Positions 44,645-54,392 of a DNA stretch of 64,000 nt are shown piece by piece. Numbering within the stretch: position 1 is the stretch's first letter; every line of letters begins with the position of its first letter. Under the pieces are notes generated by a model. That model was not told the DNA's origin and searched no databases. It saw nothing but the letters and a program-made list of their open reading frames with translations. This stretch comes from Affinundibacterium fentianense (GTDB lineage: Bacteria > Pseudomonadota > Gammaproteobacteria > Burkholderiales > Burkholderiaceae_D): NCBI RefSeq assembly GCF_018139545.1, contig NZ_JAGSPJ010000002.1:124001-188000 (forward strand). The letters are read 5' to 3'. The position numbers and the translations under genes are program-made.

Positions 44645-46807
44645 ATGAAAAAATCACTTTTCGCTTTAGCCGCACTCACAATGAGCGGCGCAAATGTGTA
44701 CGCTGATGAAGGTATGTGGATGCCACAACAACTACCTCAAGTCGCTAAACAGCTCAAAGCAGCGGGTCTCAAACTAGATCCCAAGACACTCACGCAATTA
44801 ACTGAATTCCCGATGGGAGCGATTGTCAGTCTGGGCGGATGCTCCGCTTCCTTCGTCTCTCCACAAGGTTTAGTTGCAACCAACCATCACTGCGTCTACG
44901 ACAGCGTAGCACGCAATTCAACTCCAGAGAAAAATTTACTGGCCGACGGTTTCTTAGCCAAAACTTTGGCCGAAGAATTGCCCGCAGGTCCTGGTTCCCG
45001 AATCTTTGTAACGACTGAAGTGAACAACGTCAGTGAGAAAGTCATCAGTGCTGATGTTGCGAAACTGACCGGCAAGGCGCGTATCGACGCAATCGAAAAA
45101 AATCAAAAAACATTGATTGCTGCATGTGAAAAAGAAGCGGGATTCCGCTGCAGTATTCCGTCATTTTACGGTGGGTTGGAATTCTATTTAATTAAACAAA
45201 TGGAAATTAAGGACGTCCGTTTGGTCCATGCGCCAGCCGAAGGGGTTGGGAAATTTGGTGGCGACACGGACAATTGGATGTGGCCTCGCCACACGGGTGA
45301 CTACGGTTTCTATCGTGCCTATGTCAGCAAAGATGGTAAGCCCGCTGAATACAGCAAAGACAACGTCCCTTACACACCAAAACACGTCTTAAAATTGGCT
45401 AAAGATGGATTAAAAGAAGGCGATTTTGTCATGGTTTTGGGCTATCCTGGCCGTACAAATCGCCATCGTTTGCCATCTGAGATTGCCTACACTTTCGATT
45501 TTGAATATCCGAATTTTGTTAAAGGATCAGCGGAAACGCTAGCGATTATCGCAAACGAGACAAAAGATAATAAAGATGCCAATCTTAAATACGCTGGCAT
45601 GGTTGCAAATATCAATAACTACTACAAAAACCGTCAAGGCATGTTAGATAGTTATGCTGGCAGCGATATTTTGGAACGTAAAACCAAGGAACACGCTGAC
45701 CTAAAAGCTTGGGTCAATTCCAATCCTAAAACAAAAGCAGAATACGCTGCAGATATCGAAAAAATTGAAGCGATTTATGCGAAACGTGATGCAACCGCGA
45801 AAAAAGAATCTTTCCTCGCGTCCTCCTATCCTCGCTTCTTAGGCACGGCACGCACTTTGTATCGCTTGGCGCATGAAAAGGCGAAGCCAGACGCAGAGCG
45901 TCGTGCGGGCTTCCAAAATCGCGACCTGCCCCGTTTTAAAGCAACTGTTGACGGTGTCGAGCGCAGCTATGATGAAAAAGTCGATAAAGCATTAGTCTTG
46001 AACAGCTTGGTCAAATATGCTGCTGCGCCTGCTGCCGAGCGTAACGCGAATTTCGACAATGCGATGGGCATCAAAGATGGCATGAGTAAAGTACAGCTGC
46101 AAACTTTATTAGACCAAATGTATGCTGGTAGCCAGTTCGGTGATAAAACTTTCCGTGCTTCATGGTTAAACAAATCTGTGGATGAATTCAAAGCGAGCAA
46201 TGACAGTTTTATCAAAGCAGCGGTCGCTATGTTTGACGAAGGCATGAAACGTGAAGTGGCTGATCAAGAATCTGCAGGCGATATGCAAAAAGCCTATGCC
46301 AGCTACATGAAAGCAAAAATCGCCTACATGAAGAGCAAAGGCCAAGCAGTTTATCCCGACGCCAACAGCACTTTACGCGTGACATTTGGTAAAGTTGCGA
46401 GCCGCCCATTCGGTGCGGATGGTACAACTTGGACCGCATTCACGACAGTCAAAGGTATCACTGCCAAAGCAACCGGAACAGGTGAATTTAATGCACCTGC
46501 GAATCAGTTAGCAGCGATCAAAGCGAAAGATTTTGGTAAATACGTTGATCCGGTATTAAAAACTGTACCAGTCAACTATCTCGCTACACTAGATATCACC
46601 GGTGGCAACTCAGGATCAGCAGCACTAAATGCAAAAGGCGAATTCATTGGCTTGGCTTTCGACGGTACACTCGATTCGATTATTGCAGATTGGGACTATA
46701 ACAAAGCATCTAGCCGCTCTATCCAGGTCGACTTACGCTACATGTTATGGCAAATGAAACATGTCGACAAAGCAGATAATTTATTGAAAGAAATGGGCGC
46801 AGAATAA
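44645..46807 (+). CDS. S46 family dipeptidyl-peptidase (DPP7/DPP11-like)
   Basis: Exported serine exopeptidase (720 aa) of family S46, which removes dipeptides from peptide N-termini in the periplasm and is common in bacteria growing on proteins. Signal peptide about 1-20 (MKKSLFALAALTMSGANVYA). Chymotrypsin-like catalytic residues: His in ATNHHCVYD, Asp in GDTDNWMWPRHTGDY and Ser in TGGNSGSAAL near the C-terminus, with the alpha-helical domain inserted between. The ATG at 44645 has AGGA upstream; the frame also opens at TTG 44630. DPP7 versus DPP11 preference depends on a substrate-pocket residue I cannot place with certainty. A strong terminator follows. Confidence 0.93.
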   Translation: MKKSLFALAALTMSGANVYADEGMWMPQQLPQVAKQLKAAGLKLDPKTLTQLTEFPMGAIVSLGGCSASFVSPQGLVATNHHCVYDSVARNSTPEKNLLADGFLAKTLAEELPAGPGSRIFVTTEVNNVSEKVISADVAKLTGKARIDAIEKNQKTLIAACEKEAGFRCSIPSFYGGLEFYLIKQMEIKDVRLVHAPAEGVGKFGGDTDNWMWPRHTGDYGFYRAYVSKDGKPAEYSKDNVPYTPKHVLKLAKDGLKEGDFVMVLGYPGRTNRHRLPSEIAYTFDFEYPNFVKGSAETLAIIANETKDNKDANLKYAGMVANINNYYKNRQGMLDSYAGSDILERKTKEHADLKAWVNSNPKTKAEYAADIEKIEAIYAKRDATAKKESFLASSYPRFLGTARTLYRLAHEKAKPDAERRAGFQNRDLPRFKATVDGVERSYDEKVDKALVLNSLVKYAAAPAAERNANFDNAMGIKDGMSKVQLQTLLDQMYAGSQFGDKTFRASWLNKSVDEFKASNDSFIKAAVAMFDEGMKREVADQESAGDMQKAYASYMKAKIAYMKSKGQAVYPDANSTLRVTFGKVASRPFGADGTTWTAFTTVKGITAKATGTGEFNAPANQLAAIKAKDFGKYVDPVLKTVPVNYLATLDITGGNSGSAALNAKGEFIGLAFDGTLDSIIADWDYNKASSRSIQVDLRYMLWQMKHVDKADNLLKEMGAE

Positions 46808-46894
46808 TTTCTTTCACGAATTAAATCGATTCGTTCGACAAGTCACTAGTCGGTGCAGCAAGACTGCAACCAATCGATGTCGTTTCACTACACT

Positions 46895-46926
46895 AGGCGG
46901 GCTGAATAATCAGCTCGCCTTTTTTT
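46895..46926 (+). terminator. Terminator after the S46 peptidase gene
   Basis: Ten-pair stem (46895-46904 with 46911-46920, one G-U pair), 6-nt loop and a run of seven T. Confidence 0.9.
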
Positions 46927-47012
46927 ATCATGCACTTAGGCCTCTGCGTTCCTTATTGCTTTGTTCGGCACATTGCCTCTCAATTGGAACTTAACTATTC
47001 GAGGTGTAATCG

Positions 47013-47024
47013 CCCCCCCCCCCC
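47013..47024 (+). repeat. Poly-C tract of 12
   Basis: A homopolymer of twelve C in the gap between the S46 peptidase terminator and the membrane protein gene at 47151. Long G/C runs are slippage-prone and in other bacteria tune promoters. The tract is about 127 bp upstream of the start codon. The rest of the 46808-47150 gap shows only the terminator. Confidence 0.85.
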
Positions 47025-47150
47025 TTCTCCTTCATAGAAATCAGCTCATTCAAAAATTACGCCAAATAAAAATCGCTTCAATTGCGTAAAGAATAATTTT
47101 ACAATTCAAGCACTATATACATTTCACCAACAACACTCCCCAAACTCAAG

Positions 47151-47981
47151 ATGTCTCATACGTCCACCACACCCACAGCACCACATCGTTCACGCACGCA
47201 CAAGATCCTGGATGCGTTTCCAAAGCGCCCTATGAGCATTCTTCATTCACGTCTCACAAATACTTGGCTCAGCTTGATCTTTATGCTTATCGGTGTCGTG
47301 TTTCTCATTTTCTTACCTGTTCTTCAGGTTCCTGACTTAATCGACGATTACATCATCTCAAAAAATCCCGTAAAAGATCCAACTGCACAAATCCAAGGGC
47401 AATGTCGCATCATGCGACATATTCTGATTTCTTGTGACGCCAACATTATTTACCGTCCAGATCCAGAAGCACCGCAACAAAGACAAATTAAGCGCGAATT
47501 TTCCTACCTTGGATTCAAAGCGGCTGATTCGATTGCTGCCATCCGTTCCGAAAAAAATTTGGCATTAATCACAACCGATGTCGAAATAAAACACCTCAAA
47601 AACCGCATCACATTTCTTGTTTTATGGTGTCTACTGTTCTTTTCGATGTCCTTTTATACGGCTTTATCGCTAATGAAGGACATTCAATTTAAGAAACAGT
47701 TACGTTCAAAAGTGATTCTTAAACCGGTGATCGCAGAAGTCACGGAAATTTCAGAAACCAACAGCGTTCGTTTCAGTACGTCCGTCAAAGGAAAAAAACG
47801 GATTTGGAATGCGGCATTCAGAGAAAATGAGACGCCTTTATTTATCGCTCCAGGCACCAATCTTGCACTTGCCGTGACTTTATTGAATTCACCATTTATG
47901 CTCTTGCTAGACGAAGATTTTAGTTGTCTCGATTTTACTGAGGAAGAGGAAGCGAAACTACGAATGGCGATTAATGCGTGA
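47151..47981 (+). CDS. Unrecognised membrane protein with two membrane segments
   Basis: A 276-aa protein with a basic cytoplasmic N-terminus (about 1-38), a membrane helix (about 39-60), an exported loop of about 100 residues with two Cys (QCRIMRHILISCDANIIY) that may form a disulfide, a second helix (about 150-172) and a cytoplasmic C-terminal domain ending in an acidic segment (DEDFSCLDFTEEEEAK). I do not recognise the family. It lies upstream of ffh on the same strand, 370 bp away. The start codon lacks a good ribosome-binding site. Confidence 0.65.
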   Translation: MSHTSTTPTAPHRSRTHKILDAFPKRPMSILHSRLTNTWLSLIFMLIGVVFLIFLPVLQVPDLIDDYIISKNPVKDPTAQIQGQCRIMRHILISCDANIIYRPDPEAPQQRQIKREFSYLGFKAADSIAAIRSEKNLALITTDVEIKHLKNRITFLVLWCLLFFSMSFYTALSLMKDIQFKKQLRSKVILKPVIAEVTEISETNSVRFSTSVKGKKRIWNAAFRENETPLFIAPGTNLALAVTLLNSPFMLLLDEDFSCLDFTEEEEAKLRMAINA

Positions 47982-48116
47982 CATTCCGTAAAGATGCCAA
48001 TCCCGGTCAGTACATTTCGATCTTTAACAAGAATTTAGCCCATTTCAGTACCTGCAAAAAGAATCACAGGTCGATCCCAGTTCGCGCAAGTTCGCTACTT
48101 TAGAACGCTGAGAATG

Positions 48117-48149
48117 CCTGAAATGCGGGTTCTGAGGACCCATTTCAGG
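48117..48149. promoter_or_regulatory. Perfect inverted repeat upstream of ffh
   Basis: CCTGAAATG/CATTTCAGG (48117-48125 with 48141-48149) with an inner GGT/ACC pairing. A TAAAAT (48150-48155) follows at once and may be the ffh -10, which would place the palindrome over the -35 region. It could be an operator or a terminator stem without a U-run. No other element is clear in the 47982-48351 gap. Confidence 0.5.
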
Positions 48150-48351
48150 TAAAATACGGACGTTTAGTCTATCTCGTCAACAGTCTGACTTCGCCAAATT
48201 CGGTTTATGTTGTGAAGCGCAGGTTTTTCAGAATGAAAATCTAGCAATATTTAACGAGTTCAAGCTAGCCATCGCTACGATCGCCGGCGTTGGCTTTTTC
48301 AATTCTTTCCACGAGATCGACCGCATCAAGGACTCATTTAAAAGGCTTACT

Positions 48352-49710
48352 ATGTTAGACAATTTAACCCAACGTCTCGCCAAAGTCGTCAAGACCATGC
48401 GCGGCGAGGCACGTTTGACCGAATCCAATACAGCCGAGATGTTACGCGAAGTTCGCATGGCATTATTAGAAGCTGACGTTGCTTTGCCAGCGGTGCGAGA
48501 ATTAATCGCTAGGGTGAAAGAAAAGGCTTTAGGTGAAGATGTGATCGGCTCGCTCACACCGGGTCAAGCTTTGGTTGGTGTCGTACAAAAAGAACTTGCC
48601 TCTGTGATTGGTGCCGATTTAGGTGAAAACGCATCCGAGTTAAATTTCGCGACACAACCACCCGCAATCATCTTAATGGCAGGTCTACAAGGTGCGGGTA
48701 AAACAACGACAGTTGGTAAACTCGCTCTCTATCTACGAGAAAAGAAAAAGAAAAAAGTTTTAACTGTCTCAGCCGACGTCTATCGTCCTGCGGCGATTGG
48801 CCAGCTTGAAACGGTCACTGCGCAAGCAGGTGCCGATTTTTTTCCGACAACGATCAACGACAAACCCGTCGACATTGCACTGGCTGCTCTCGACTGGGCC
48901 AAGAAACATCACCATGAAGTCTTAATCATCGATACCGCCGGTCGTCTCGGCATTGATGAAGCGATGATGCAAGAAATCGCTGCGGTACATGCAGCAGTCA
49001 AACCAATCGAAACATTGTTCGTCGTTGATGCCATGTTAGGCCAAGACGCGGTAAATACAGCAAAAGCATTTAACGATGCGTTGCCATTGACTGGCGTGGT
49101 ATTGACCAAGCTGGATGGTGATTCCCGCGGCGGTGCAGCTTTGTCTGTGCGTCATGTCACGGGCAAACCGATCAAGTTTGCTGGCGTCTCTGAAAAACTG
49201 GATGGCCTCGAAGCCTTTGATGCCACGCGCATGGCGAACCGTATTCTCGGTATGGGCGATATCCTTGCATTGGTCGAATCCGCACAAAAAGGCATGGATA
49301 TTGAAGCGGCGAAAGGTCTAGCAGAAAAGATCAAAGTCGGCGGCAAGTTCGATATGAATGACTTCAAAGCGCAACTCGCTCAAATGAAGAATATGGGCAG
49401 CTTATCGAGTCTGATGGATAAATTGCCAGCACAATTCCAACAAGCGGCGAGCGGCGCGAATATGGACAACGCAGAAAAACAAATGCGCCGTATGGAAGGC
49501 ATTATCAATTCGATGACGCCGCTCGAACGTGCCAAACCTGATCTGATCAAGGCTTCACGCAAACGTCGCATTGCCGCTGGCGCTGGTGTCCAAATTCAAG
49601 AAGTGAATCGTATGTTGGCGCAATTTGATCAAATGCAAAGCATGATGAAAAAGCTCAAAGGCGGCGGCATGATGAAAATGATGCGGGGGTTGAAAGGCAT
49701 GATGCGTTGA
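48352..49710 (+). CDS. ffh: Signal recognition particle protein Ffh
   Basis: SRP54-type GTPase (452 aa) that binds 4.5S RNA and the signal sequences of nascent inner-membrane proteins and docks with FtsY. N domain (1-90), G domain with GLQGAGKTTT (G1), DTAGRL (G3) and TKLDGDSRGG (G4), and a Met-rich M domain (about 325-452) ending MMKMMRGLKGMMR that binds signal peptides and RNA. Length is normal. It appears to be a single-gene unit. Confidence 0.98.
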   Translation: MLDNLTQRLAKVVKTMRGEARLTESNTAEMLREVRMALLEADVALPAVRELIARVKEKALGEDVIGSLTPGQALVGVVQKELASVIGADLGENASELNFATQPPAIILMAGLQGAGKTTTVGKLALYLREKKKKKVLTVSADVYRPAAIGQLETVTAQAGADFFPTTINDKPVDIALAALDWAKKHHHEVLIIDTAGRLGIDEAMMQEIAAVHAAVKPIETLFVVDAMLGQDAVNTAKAFNDALPLTGVVLTKLDGDSRGGAALSVRHVTGKPIKFAGVSEKLDGLEAFDATRMANRILGMGDILALVESAQKGMDIEAAKGLAEKIKVGGKFDMNDFKAQLAQMKNMGSLSSLMDKLPAQFQQAASGANMDNAEKQMRRMEGIINSMTPLERAKPDLIKASRKRRIAAGAGVQIQEVNRMLAQFDQMQSMMKKLKGGGMMKMMRGLKGMMR

Positions 49711-49888
49711 TTTACCTGCACAAATCCAATTCTAGGGCGCCGCGCGTTGTTGCCAATGCTCGCAATACCGAAGTATTGCTGTGCTTGGCGGCGCCTAGCG
49801 CGACATCCCTATAATTGAATTTCTGCAGGCAAATCGCTTCTCTGTTTTTTTTAAAAACAAAAACAACTTCGCTAGTTTTTTCAAAATC

Positions 49889-49922
49889 GTAGGTTGGTGC
49901 TGAACAAAATGAAACCCAACAT
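49889..49922. repeat. Dispersed GTAGGTTGGTGC-type repeat, copy 1
   Basis: GTAGGTTGGTGC (49889-49900) followed by CCCAACAT (49915-49922) forms an imperfect inverted repeat. The same 12-mer occurs inverted at 59618-59629. Similar short GTAGGTTGG...CCAAC elements are scattered through intergenic DNA of many bacteria. Confidence 0.6.
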
Positions 49923-50010
49923 GAGGTAGCGCACTCACACACGCTGGAACAATAACCCTTCATCCAAGAGTCGCTAAAAAAACGAAAGAGAAGCAGCAAA
50001 AACTACAGTG

Positions 50011-50155
50011 CTTCCTCTGCGCCATTCTGCGCATCAGCGTCTCGGCATTGAGGGAATTTTCATGAGGAACTCAACAGCAACCCCCTCCTCCATTTCCACA
50101 AAAAACCAACCTCCTGCCCTTCCTCTGTGTCTCTGTGCCTCTGTGTTGAGAGGTT
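50011..50155. repeat. Intergenic repeat of the CTCTGTGTCTCTGTG type
   Basis: Two related halves, CTTCCTCTGCGCCATTCTGC (from 50011) and CCTCTGTGTCTCTGTGCCTC (from 50122), separated by about 90 bp. The minus-strand translation gives NTEAQRHRG, a phrase well known from spurious proteins predicted in such repeats across unrelated bacteria. Most of the 49711-50361 gap consists of this and the preceding repeat. I find no supported gene there. Confidence 0.65.
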
Positions 50156-50361
50156 TTCTATCCACGTCAAACATCACGAAAATTTCACACTCTGCAGAGG
50201 AAAAACGACATTTTCCCCTCTGAAAACCACGTCTGCCCTGATTTCTCACACATTTTTCGCAAAAAGCAAAAAAAAACACTTGCATCACTCTGTAATCGGC
50301 ACCACTATAAGCACTGCGTGAAATGGCGCATTTTCCAAGACAATTGTGAAGGAGCCTCAAT

Positions 50362-50799
50362 ATGGCAACAGCACCAAAAAAAGCAGCAGCAAAACCAGCA
50401 GCGAAGCCTGCCGCAAAAGCAGCAGCGAAACCAGCAGCAGCAAAAAAACCAGTAGCAAAAGCAGCAGCTAAACCTGCAGCAAAGGCAGCAGCTAAACCTG
50501 CAAAAGCAGCAGCTAAACCAGCAGCAGCGAAAAAGCCAGCGGCAGCACGTAAGCCAAATGCAGCTTTCATGAAGCCTATGACTTTGTCTCCAGTTTTGGC
50601 AGCAGTAATTGGCGCAGCACCAATGCCACGTACTGAAGTAACCAAAAAAATCTGGGAATACATCAAAAAGCACAAACTGCAAGATGAAGCAAACAAACGC
50701 AATATCAACGCGGATGACAAATTGAAAGCCGTTTTCGGTGGCAAGAAACAAGTCTCCATGTTTGAAATGACAAAACTCATTTCTGGTCATCTGTCCTAA
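50362..50799 (+). CDS. SWIB/MDM2-domain protein with histone H1-like N-terminus
   Basis: A 145-aa basic protein. Residues 1-66 are almost only Ala, Lys and Pro, like the H1-like protein at 33147-34028. Residues about 68-145 form a SWIB/MDM2 domain: FMKPMTLSPVLAAVIG, then RTEVTKKIWEYIKKHKLQDE, and VSMFEMTKLISGHL at the end. In eukaryotes SWIB domains occur in chromatin remodelling; in chlamydiae and betaproteobacteria they are small, often nucleoid-linked proteins. A role in DNA compaction is inferred. AAGGAG precedes the ATG, and a strong terminator follows. Confidence 0.92.
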   Translation: MATAPKKAAAKPAAKPAAKAAAKPAAAKKPVAKAAAKPAAKAAAKPAKAAAKPAAAKKPAAARKPNAAFMKPMTLSPVLAAVIGAAPMPRTEVTKKIWEYIKKHKLQDEANKRNINADDKLKAVFGGKKQVSMFEMTKLISGHLS

Positions 50800-50870
50800 T
50801 CGGATCTGATTTCCATATTGCTTTGGGCAATGCTTGGGTCGTAAATATTACTACCCAAATCCCAAACAAA

Positions 50871-50896
50871 AACGCCCGCATCGCGCGGGCGTTTTT
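50871..50896 (+). terminator. Terminator after the SWIB gene
   Basis: Stem AACGCCCGC/GCGGGCGTT (50871-50879 with 50885-50893), 5-nt loop, then TTTT, preceded by an A-run. Confidence 0.9.
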
Positions 50897-50971
50897 GTTT
50901 CCGATATCGAAATGCTTTAGTCACACCTGTACCTAAGCTTTACCAATTTCTGACGCACACTGGAATTTGCC

Positions 50972-51997
50972 ATGTCAACACGTTCTTCTCACAACAAGCC
51001 CAAAGCAATGTCGCCATCGAAAAGAGTTGTTGAAGATAATCCGTCATCCAATACAAGTACTTTGTTTCATCCGCGAAATCGACATCAAGGAAAATACGAT
51101 TTTGAACAATTAATTGAGGCTGACAAGTCCACCTTAAACGATTCCTTGGCAAGTTTTATCTATACCAATATTGGCGGAGAAATAAGCATACACTTCTCTG
51201 ACCCCAAAGCAGTCAAAGCCTTAAATCGTGCACTACTCCGACTGCAATACGGTGTCAGCGAATGGGACATTCCTGAGGATTATTTATGCCCGCCAGTTCC
51301 TGGTCGTGCCGACTACATTCATCATCTAGCGGATCTATTAATCGCTAATAACCATGGTAAAAGCCCTAAAAAATCGCGTGTTCAAGTGCTCGACATTGGC
51401 ACTGGAGCAAATGGTATTTACCCCTTAATTGGCGCTAGTAGCTATCAATGGCAATTTGTCGCGAGCGATATTAATCCAGACTCAATTGCTAATGTTGATC
51501 ACATTCTCAAAAACAATCCAACACTCAGCACGATGATTCAAACTCGCTTACAGATTGACCGTAAGGCATTTTTTAAGAACATTATTCGCGATGACGAATG
51601 GTTTGATCTAAGTATGTGCAACCCACCATTTCATGACTCTGCCGCTGAAGCGCAAAAAGGGACACAAAGAAAATGGAACAATCTTGGAATGTCACAACAG
51701 CGCGATAAACTCAATTTTGGTGGTCAAGATACAGAATTATGGTGTGATGGTGGCGAGCTCACTTTTATTCAAAACATGATTAAAGAAAGCCAAGTATTTG
51801 CAAGCCGCTGCTTTTGGTTCACCAGCTTGGTTTCAAAAGCCAGCCATTTACCGGAAATCAAAGTCGCACTCAAGCAGGCAAATGTACAACAAAGCAAAAT
51901 CATCGATATGCAACAGGGCCAAAAGCAAAGCCGCTTAGTGGCTTGGTCGTTTCTGAATCCAATACAACAAGCGGCTTGGGCGAAAATGCGCTGGTGA
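50972..51997 (+). CDS. rlmF: 23S rRNA (adenine-N6)-methyltransferase RlmF
   Basis: SAM-dependent methyltransferase (341 aa) that makes m6A at position 1618 (E. coli numbering) of 23S rRNA. The SAM-binding motif is VLDIGTGANGIYPLIG (from 139), with ASDINPDSI next. The catalytic motif NPPF is at 217-220, followed by the RlmF-specific HDSAAEAQKGTQRKWNNLG. The N-terminus is basic and variable, and an internal Met at 13 could also be the start. It is on its own between the SWIB gene and the nor genes. Confidence 0.95.
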   Translation: MSTRSSHNKPKAMSPSKRVVEDNPSSNTSTLFHPRNRHQGKYDFEQLIEADKSTLNDSLASFIYTNIGGEISIHFSDPKAVKALNRALLRLQYGVSEWDIPEDYLCPPVPGRADYIHHLADLLIANNHGKSPKKSRVQVLDIGTGANGIYPLIGASSYQWQFVASDINPDSIANVDHILKNNPTLSTMIQTRLQIDRKAFFKNIIRDDEWFDLSMCNPPFHDSAAEAQKGTQRKWNNLGMSQQRDKLNFGGQDTELWCDGGELTFIQNMIKESQVFASRCFWFTSLVSKASHLPEIKVALKQANVQQSKIIDMQQGQKQSRLVAWSFLNPIQQAAWAKMRW

Positions 51998-52302
51998 GAA
52001 AGCGACCGTCTGCAGTAATTTTGCATTGAGCCTACCCCACGCTTTACTGAAATTGATGTCTTTCCAAGTGATCGATCTCAGATCGATCTACCACCGATAT
52101 CACCTTACTATGCCTAGCTTCAGCATATTCCTTGCATACGTAGTTGTGACGACTCGCTAGCACGCATATTCCATTCGAATCAACACAATCAACTTGACGA
52201 AGTTTCCAATGCGAAGAAATCCTCACATGTTTTGATTCGCCTCAAAGCTTTCATCAAAACAGCAAATTTCTGCCTCGCAACGCTGTTGCCATCTTTCTAA
52301 AA

Positions 52303-52344
52303 TTGACTGCAATCAAGGAAAGCGAATCTCTAGACACTTACTAT
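52303..52344 (+). promoter_or_regulatory. FNR/Dnr-type box plus -10 element of norC
   Basis: TTGAC-TGCA-ATCAA (52303-52316), then exactly 22 bp, then TACTAT (52339-52344). The inferred start site near 52351 puts the box centre at -41.5. The leader to norC would be about 98 nt. The regulator could be a Dnr/Nnr-type NO sensor or FNR; none is encoded in the window. Elsewhere in the 51998-52448 gap there is a palindrome AGATCGATCT-like sequence near 52080. Confidence 0.8.
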
Positions 52345-52380
52345 CAGTGACGTGGGGAAATAACATCCACAACATCAATT

Positions 52381-52418
52381 AGCGCTGGCGAATCCAAACG
52401 ACAACTCAGCGCTTTTTA
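52381..52418 (+). promoter_or_regulatory. Terminator-like hairpin in the norC leader
   Basis: AGCGCTG (52381-52387) pairs with CAGCGCT (52407-52413), 19-nt loop, followed by TTTTT. It lies between the predicted norC start site and the start codon, so it may attenuate or stabilise the mRNA. Confidence 0.5.
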
Positions 52419-52448
52419 TGATTTACATTTAATAGGGGTTAACTCGAC

Positions 52449-52874
52449 ATGAGCTCATCGTTCACCAAGTCAACCGCCAGAAATATCTTTTATGGCGGCT
52501 CTGTTTTTTTCTTCCTGTTATTTCTCGGACTCACATTCGATACGATGAGTGCGTTGCCCAAGCGAGATAACAGTGCCAATTTGACCGAATCCGCGATCCG
52601 CGGCAAGAAGATTTGGGAAACCCGTAACTGTATTGGTTGCCACACTTTATTAGGTGAAGGTGCTTACTTTGCGCCTGAACTCGGCAATGTGTATAAGCGT
52701 CGCGGCCCGGATTTTATTCGTGCTTGGATGGCGGCTCAGCCAACCGGTGCGCCAGGTCGTCGCCAAATGCCACAGTTCAATTTGAATGAAAAAGAAATGA
52801 ACGATTTGGTCGAGTTTCTGAAATACAGCTCAGAAATTAATACCAACAACTGGCCGCCTAATATCGAAGGCTAA
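52449..52874 (+). CDS. norC: Nitric oxide reductase subunit C
   Basis: Membrane-anchored cytochrome c subunit (141 aa) of cytochrome c-dependent NO reductase, which passes electrons to NorB. One N-terminal membrane helix (about 13-33) anchors a periplasmic heme domain with CIGCH (C61-H65), then GEGAYFAPELGNVYKRRG. The distal Met ligand is probably in RRQMPQFN. It precedes norB by 36 bp. The presence of norC shows the short (cNor) type and not the quinol-dependent qNor. Confidence 0.96.
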   Translation: MSSSFTKSTARNIFYGGSVFFFLLFLGLTFDTMSALPKRDNSANLTESAIRGKKIWETRNCIGCHTLLGEGAYFAPELGNVYKRRGPDFIRAWMAAQPTGAPGRRQMPQFNLNEKEMNDLVEFLKYSSEINTNNWPPNIEG

Positions 52875-54296
<1,422 letters not shown>

Positions 54297-54307
54297 TAAG
54301 TAGAACA

Positions 54308-54337
54308 ACGCCCGACAGAACATCGTCGGGCGTTTTT
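54308..54337 (+). terminator. Terminator between norB and norQ
   Basis: Stem ACGCCCGAC/GTCGGGCGT (54308-54316 with 54325-54333), 8-nt loop, then five T. Confidence 0.88.
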
Positions 54338-54392
54338 AGTTTTTAGTTCGACGTTTTAAGTTTCCAATTCCGATGTACACAGAAGGTTTTTC

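Noticed and set aside
49712-49999. 95-codon minus-strand frame after ffh
   Set aside because: Cys-rich, low-quality translation within repeat DNA; no ribosome-binding site.
50034-50780. 248-codon minus-strand frame rich in Ala/Phe across the SWIB gene
   Set aside because: It is the antisense of the Ala/Lys repeat and extends into the CTCTGTG repeat. It has no ribosome-binding site and no domain.
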